Assembly (NCBI GenBank): GCA_963664595.2
Contig: CAXXOK010000011.1
Span: forward strand, 310,001-374,000
From: CAXXOK01 sp963664595
GTDB lineage: Bacteria; Bacillota; Clostridia; Christensenellales; Aristaeellaceae
DNA: 64,000 nucleotides
Direction: 5' to 3'
A model generated the notes under the pieces. It did no database searches. It saw only the letters and a list, made by a program, of their open reading frames with translations, and was not told where the DNA came from. The position numbers were made by a program, and so were the translations under genes. Each line of letters opens with the position of its first letter. The first letter of the stretch is position 1. Below, piece by piece: positions 59,139-64,000 of the stretch.

Positions 59139-59873
59139 GTGGAGGGCGTGGAGATCAAGCGCTGCCGCTATGGTTCCGCTTCCTGCAAGCCGCATGTGCA
59201 TCACGAGCTGTCCATCGGCTGCATCCTGCGGGGCTCCACGGAGCTCACCCTGCGCGATGAAACCCTTCACTTTACCGCAGGTGACGGCGTGATCATCCCG
59301 CCGATGGCCACGCACCGCTGCGCGCCCCACGATGTGGCGCAGTGGGAATACTGCATGCTGTTTGTCCCGCCCGGCTATTACGCGGACGCTGTGCATTTTC
59401 CGGCTCCCCGCAGGCTCACCGGCCCACAGGCCCGCACGCTGCGGCGCTATATAGACCGGCTGCTGGCGGAGCCTTGCCCCGATACCGCCGAAACAACGCT
59501 GCTGGAAATGCTGCTGGCCTTTGGCGAAACCGCCCCCGGCACGCAGGACACGGACGCGCAGGCCGTGCGGCAGGCGCACGCGTATATTGCCTCCCATGTG
59601 TACGAAACCATCACGCTGGAACGGCTGGAGCCGCTGTTCGGCCTGAATAAATTCACGCTGATCCGGCAGTTTAAGCAGCTTTATCTCACCACGCCCGCCG
59701 CCTTCCACCTGCAGTGCCGGGTGGCCGAGGCCAAACGGCTGCTGGGCCTGAACCGGGATGTGTTCGCCGTGTGCGAGGCCCTGCACTTTTACGATCAGGC
59801 CCATTTAATCCGGGAGCTGAAAAAAATGTACGGTATCACGCCCGCCGCCTATCAGGAGCAGATCCGGCAATAG
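59139..59873 (+). CDS. AraC-family transcriptional regulator
   Basis: Regulator of about 244 residues: an N-terminal cupin sensor (HVHHELSIGCILRGSTEL, GDGVIIPP) and two helix-turn-helix motifs at the C-terminus (ERLEPLFGLNKFTLIRQFKQLY and ICEALHFYDQAHLIRELKKMYG-like). The start is uncertain. GTG 59139 has no good ribosome binding site; the same frame runs back to a CTG at 59067, which follows AAGGCGGTGA by about 7 bases and would add 24 residues. It lies just after the glycosidase operon and before an EamA transporter and may control either. Confidence 0.85.
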   Translation: MEGVEIKRCRYGSASCKPHVHHELSIGCILRGSTELTLRDETLHFTAGDGVIIPPMATHRCAPHDVAQWEYCMLFVPPGYYADAVHFPAPRRLTGPQARTLRRYIDRLLAEPCPDTAETTLLEMLLAFGETAPGTQDTDAQAVRQAHAYIASHVYETITLERLEPLFGLNKFTLIRQFKQLYLTTPAAFHLQCRVAEAKRLLGLNRDVFAVCEALHFYDQAHLIRELKKMYGITPAAYQEQIRQ

Positions 59874-59945
59874 CCTCAATTTTATACAATACAGACAGAA
59901 CCTTCCGGTATACGCTTATCCTGATCCATGATCAGGAGGCGTATT

Positions 59946-60815
59946 GTGAACAGATTGAAATTGGTTTTCGTTATGGTGCTGTGGGGCAGTCTCGGCGTTT
60001 TCACTAACGCCATTCCCCTGTCCGCGCTGCAGCTGGCGTTTCTGCGCGCGCTGATCGCGCTTCCGGTGCTTTTTGCCGCCATGCGGCTGCACAGGCCCGC
60101 CGGGGCCGTGGAACCCCGGCGGTATCTGCCCTATGTGTTTTCAGGTGTATTGCTGGGCTTCGGATGGCTTACGCTGTTCTACGGGTACAAGCATACCAGC
60201 GTTTCCTCAGCGGTGATCATCTACAATATGTGCCCCGTTTATGTGATGATCGCCGCGCCGCTGCTGCTGAAAGAAAAAATCGAAAAAAGCCAGATCCTCG
60301 TCATCATCGCTTCCTTTGCAGGGTTGCTTTTGGTTATGGGGCAAAGCCTTGCGCAGGGGATCGGCTCCGCGGGTCTGCTAATGAGCGCGGTGTCCGGTAT
60401 GATCTACGCCGTGATTGTGCTCATCAACCGCAGCATACGGCGCCGGCTGCCAAACCAGACGGCAACCTTTGTGCAGATACTGTCCGCTGTGCTCACGCTG
60501 CTGCCGTTTGTGCTCTTGAGCGGCGAGGGTCTGCCTGTATTTCAGCTGCCCGTGAAAGCCCTGCTGTTTACGGTTTTGCTGGGGGTGCTCCATACCGGCG
60601 TGGCCTATACGCTGTTCTTCTCGGTGTATGAGCACATGAAATCCGTGGAGATCGTCACCTACAGCTATCTGGAGCCATTGTTCGGCATTGTATGCAGCGT
60701 GCTGTTTCTCAGGGAGACACTGTCCCTTGCCCAGATCGCGGGCGGACTGCTGATTATGGGTTCCACCTATTGGGGCGAGTGGGTCAAGGGAAGGCGGACC
60801 CGGGCGCAGGCGTAG
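59946..60815 (+). CDS. EamA/DMT-family transporter
   Basis: Integral membrane protein of 289 residues with ten hydrophobic helices, two EamA repeats (about 1-135 and 145-280). Typical motifs: VMVLWGSLGVFTNAI near the start, VSSAVIIYNMCPVYV, and SYLEPLFGIVCSVLFLRETLS at the end. A GTG at 59946 is chosen because AGGAGG precedes it by six bases; the ATG at 59928 would put that site inside the gene. It exports or imports a small metabolite of unknown nature. Confidence 0.9.
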   Translation: MNRLKLVFVMVLWGSLGVFTNAIPLSALQLAFLRALIALPVLFAAMRLHRPAGAVEPRRYLPYVFSGVLLGFGWLTLFYGYKHTSVSSAVIIYNMCPVYVMIAAPLLLKEKIEKSQILVIIASFAGLLLVMGQSLAQGIGSAGLLMSAVSGMIYAVIVLINRSIRRRLPNQTATFVQILSAVLTLLPFVLLSGEGLPVFQLPVKALLFTVLLGVLHTGVAYTLFFSVYEHMKSVEIVTYSYLEPLFGIVCSVLFLRETLSLAQIAGGLLIMGSTYWGEWVKGRRTRAQA

Positions 60816-61014
60816 AGCAGGGAAGGCGCAGCAGACACTAACCCCTGAAGCGATCCCCGCCAACCCGCGGGAAAACAGCCGAAAAGCGGGGCAAAGCATG
60901 CAGCCGCACCCTCGCCGGTATTCGTTTATCAAACAATAAAGTGAACCGCAGAAAAAGAATTCCCTCCGGCCTGTTTCCGTATCCGCAGAAAGATTATCTC
61001 AACGCCGCACGCCC

Positions 61015-61419
61015 TTATTTCCGGTCGTTCGGCGCGGTGATAATCCACGTATAGCCGAACGGATCGCGCACGAGGCCGCCCATGCCCCCGTCATCCGGCG
61101 GGGGATGCGGCGTAAGCCGCTGCAGCACTGTGCCGTACCCGCCGAAAGCCTCCAGAATCCGCTCTGCCTCCGCCGAGGCGCCGCAGTGCACCATCAGCCG
61201 GATAGCATCGGTATTTTCCACGGGCTCCGCCTGATCGGCGCCGCTGATTGCGCTGCCGGCAAACACGGCTTCCGCGTGCATCACCTTGCCGTTGAGCGCC
61301 TCGCCGCCCGTTTCTTTGGTGTAGCGGGAAAGGTATTGCACTTTGCCGCCCAGCACCGTGCCGTACAGGGCCAAGGCTTCCTCACAATTTCCTTGAAACG
61401 AGAGGTAGGGAATAATCAT
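61015..61419 (-). CDS. VOC-family protein (PhnB/glyoxalase-like)
   Basis: Small cytoplasmic protein of 134 residues with paired beta-alpha-beta-beta-beta units: MIIPYLSFQGNCEEALALYGTVLGG at the start and DPFGYTWIITAP at the end, the PhnB-type signature. Metal ligands of glyoxalase I are not all present, so activity is unclear. ATG 61419 follows AAAGGCGGTG. Single gene upstream of the tRNA-Gln on the same strand. Confidence 0.85.
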   Translation of the reverse strand: MIIPYLSFQGNCEEALALYGTVLGGKVQYLSRYTKETGGEALNGKVMHAEAVFAGSAISGADQAEPVENTDAIRLMVHCGASAEAERILEAFGGYGTVLQRLTPHPPPDDGGMGGLVRDPFGYTWIITAPNDRK

Positions 61420-61571
61420 CGCGGCACCGCCTTTGCGTTTTGCTGCCAAAATCGTATCCCTTTTCCTCTGTGCCGTCAAGCCGCTTTCACGGCGCATCGG
61501 TGTGCGCAATGCCACCGTTTTTGCGCAAATAAAAAACGCCGCCATGAACTTTATGCAGTCCGTGGCGACGA

Positions 61572-61645
61572 TGGCTGGGGAACTAGGATTCGAACCTAGA
61601 CAATACGAGTCAGAGTCGTAGGTGCTACCGTTACACAATTCCCCA
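61572..61645 (-). tRNA. tRNA-Gln (CTG anticodon)
   Basis: On the minus strand the 7-bp acceptor stem TGGGGAA / TTCCCCA (U1-A72, typical of tRNA-Gln) opens at 61645; the D-arm contains AACGGTAG, the anticodon stem TACGA / TCGTA encloses the loop CTCTGAC with anticodon CTG, and the T-arm has GGTTCGAATCC. The discriminator G73 and the CCA end are encoded (61572-61575). Confidence 0.93.
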
Positions 61646-61932
61646 AAATTGCGCTTGTTTATTATACGAGCCATCCGCCTGGATGTCAAGAGCCCGCAGC
61701 AACATTTAACAAACACGGAAGCCCAATCCTGGCAAGGGTTTCCCCGTCTTCGATTCCTTAATAAGCAGGCAGTCGGCAGAAAATATTTTCCGTGCCGCTT
61801 CCGAAGTTTAAACGAAATCCTCACGCGCCTATAACATTCATCTGTTTAGATAGTCATGGGCCCTGATTAACGGGCGCGGCAGGCACAGGCGCACGCCATT
61901 TTACGCTATCCGCGCCGCCGGGAGGCTATCCC

Positions 61933-64000
61933 ATGCAAAGAACGGCGTTTCCCCACACCCTGTTCCTGATTGTATTTCTGTCATCGTTTTCCTTCCGCTC
62001 CGCGCCCCGGCGGCCGGGGAGGAACAAATTTTTGAAATCGCCGCACCGGTGCTTGCGGCATCCGACGATATGGGAGGAACGGCTGTCCGACGGCAGCCTG
62101 CACTTTGGCAGCACTCATCTGGAGCTGGGCTGCGAGCACCCCGGCAGCGCGGATGACAGCATGGCGCAATTGGTTTGTATCCGCTTTGACCGGCTGCAAA
62201 TTCCGCCAGGCGCCTTGATTTTGAGCGCCTATATCCAGTTTACCGCTTACGGCGACAGCCCCTCCGCGGACGTGTTCGATTTCTCCATCGCCGCCGAGGC
62301 CGGCGCCCATTCCGCACCCCTGCCCGATGAAACGGCGCAGGATACGGCATATGCCCTCTCGTCGCGCGCCGTAACCGATAGCATCCGTTGGGCCTCGGAT
62401 GAGGAAAACCGGCTGCTGTGGCACACTCCAAACGCTTCCGGGGAAGCCCAGCGAACGCCGGATCTGTCCGCGCTGGTACAGCAGATCACAGACCGGGACG
62501 GCTGGCACTATGAAAACGCGATCTCGTTCCTGTTCCGGGGCACGGGCAGCCGCGTCGCCTTCAGCTATGAAAAAAATCCGGCCAGGGCCGCCGTGCTGCG
62601 GGTGGCCTACACTCTCCTGCCCCTGCCCCAGCCCGCGCCGGAAAGCCTTTCGGCAGATGGGGTTACCAATCTGGACGACAACGACGGATGCATTCTTGGC
62701 ACAACGCAGGCCATGGAATACCGCACCGCGGACGGCGTGGATTGGAAGCCCTGCGGAAACGACAAGACCGACGGTCTTTGCGCGGGGCGGTATTGGGTTC
62801 GCTACGCCGCAAAGCCCGGCTATGCCGAAAGCGACAGTATACCGGCGGACATAGCCCAGTACGTAACGGATATCACCCTGCAGCCCGGCGCAAATGAAAC
62901 GCAGATGAGCTTTACCTGGTACAGCAAGTACCGCGCCGGGCGGCGGAGCCAGGTGCAGATCGCACTGAAATCCGCGATGGAAGGAGACGCCTTTCCCGAC
63001 GGGGCGGCCCAGACGTTTACCGGTAAAAACCGGTATTCCAGCCGCTGTCTGTCCAATTCCGTCACGGTAAGCGGGCTTTTACCCGGCACGGAGTATGTGT
63101 ACCGGCTGGGAGACGGCACAGGCTATAGTGATCCCTTCTTCTTTTCCACGCAGAACCCGGCGGAATTTGCGTTTCTTTTCGTCGGCGATCCGCAGATCGG
63201 GGCCAGCGGCGGCTGGCGGCGCGACGCCAGGGGATGGCAGGCAACGCTGGACGCGGCCCTCGGCGCGTTTCCGGATACGCCGCCTTCATCCTCAGTGCGG
63301 GAGACCAGATCGAGTCGGAAGGCAACGAGGACCAATATACCGGGTTTTTCTCGCCGCAGCAGCTGACCTCCGTTCCGCTGGTTCCCGTAATCGGCAATCA
63401 CGAGGTGTGGGGCACGCACGCCCGGCATTTCACCCTGCCCAACGAATCCGACAGCTGCGGCACATCCATGGCGGGCGGCGACTACTGGTTTACCTACGGC
63501 AAGGTTCTGTTTATGGTGCTGAACACCAACACCTTCCACCCCGACGCCCACAGCGCGTTCCTCGGCGGGGCCATTGCCGCGGCGGGCGACGGCATCCGCT
63601 GGAAGATCGTGGTGTTCCACCATTCCATCTACAGCTCGGGCCCGCACGCCGACGAGCCGATCATCCTCAGCTGGCGCAGGGTTCTGGCGCCGATGATGGA
63701 TGCCTGCGGTATAGACGCGGTGCTGATGGGCCACGACCACAGCTATACCCGCACCTTTCCAATGCTGGGCGGCGAGGCGATTTCCGACGGCGAAACCGCC
63801 GCCGCAACCCCCGCGGGCACGCTGTACCTTACCGCCAATTCCGCGAGCGGCAGCAAGTATTACGATCTGCGAAACGTGGACGCGGCGTACAGCGCGTTCC
63901 GCTGGCAGGGGTATGAAACCTCCTATGTCACCGGATCGCCGTGACCGACGATTCGCTTTCGATAACCGCCTTTCGCGCCGCGGATCAATCCGTGATCGAC
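61933..64000 (+). pseudogene. Secreted metallophosphoesterase (purple acid phosphatase-like), multiply frameshifted, cut by window edge
   Basis: Purple acid phosphatase-like enzyme with an N-terminal carbohydrate-binding-like region, a fibronectin-type domain and a metallophosphoesterase domain. Motifs are split over frames: signal peptide start (frame of 61933), then IVFLPLRAPAAGEEQIFEIAAP in another frame from about 61980 to 62075, back to the first frame with ERLSDGSLHFGSTHLELG to FVGDPQIGASGGW, then from about 63280 another frame with SAGDQIE, GNHE, FHHSIYSSG and MGHDHSYTR, and a last change near 63935 (VTDDSLSITAF). Four shifts in 2 kb indicate gene decay or assembly errors. It continues past the window. 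Confidence 0.85.

Noticed and set aside
1..64000. CRISPR array, prophage, toxin-antitoxin, restriction or other defence system
   Set aside because: I looked for regular spaced repeats, integrase or phage genes and small paired genes and saw none; the only repeat family is the 188-bp element.

Overview
The window reads as chromosome of an anaerobic, fairly GC-rich member of the Bacillota, most likely class Clostridia (inference). Support: strong AGGAGG-type ribosome binding sites; Sec signal peptides of the MKK-hydrophobic-AxA kind; several clostridial families (DUF1836, YibE/F, a DUF6020-like membrane protein); and an anaerobe's redox kit (hybrid cluster protein, desulfoferrodoxin, hemerythrin-GGDEF, CoA-disulfide reductase fused to sulfur-carrier domains). 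Carbohydrate genes for arabinose- and rhamnose-containing glycans suggest a gut or plant-polymer habitat. I see no rRNA, CRISPR array, prophage or transposase; there is one tRNA-Gln.

Layout. 0-11.9 kb: single genes and secreted proteins (acetyltransferase, flippase, nitroreductase, an odd sigma-domain chimera, GT-C-like membrane protein, M28 peptidase, alkaline phosphatase with a Pho-box-like promoter, YibE/F). 12.1-15 kb: cysK-metY facing an Rrf2 regulator across a compact divergent promoter with two matching operators. 15-19.3 kb: a membrane protein and two tandem beta-lactamase-fold proteins, the second lacking two catalytic residues. 19.3-28.7 kb: a redox and nitrosative-stress block (TetR, FMN-binding protein, desulfoferrodoxin, ferredoxin-cupin-hcp operon with a divergent Crp/Fnr regulator, PAS-GGDEF-hemerythrin). 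29-31 kb: ECF sigma factor and its PepSY-like membrane partner. 31.5-35.2 kb: CoA-disulfide reductase/rhodanese/TusA/DsrE protein, a second Crp/Fnr regulator and thioredoxin. 37-49.7 kb: sugar and sugar-acid catabolism (BKACE enzyme, kinase-racemase fusion, GH127, a frameshifted glycerol-1-phosphate dehydrogenase, FGGY kinase, then a LacI-split transketolase-isomerase operon). 50-58.8 kb: an ABC sugar importer without its own ATPase followed by GH78 rhamnosidase and two further glycosidases. 59-64 kb: AraC regulator, EamA transporter, VOC protein, tRNA-Gln and a multiply frameshifted phosphatase pseudogene running off the edge.

The strongest unexplained signal is a family of four 187-188 bp repeats (about 11.9, 20.0, 28.8 and 42.1 kb). 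Each has short terminal inverted repeats, shows hairpins and a terminator-like right end, carries no convincing gene, and is flanked by a direct duplication of 17-26 bp that is itself a palindrome, often the stem of a local transcription terminator. This looks like a small non-autonomous mobile element that targets hairpins and duplicates the whole palindrome on insertion.

Other points: a likely sigma/PepSY gene fusion by internal deletion, a beta-lactamase-fold pseudoenzyme, a kinase-racemase fusion with a preserved internal start site, and Crp/Fnr-like palindromes placed near -41 in front of the ferredoxin-cupin-hcp operon and trxA.
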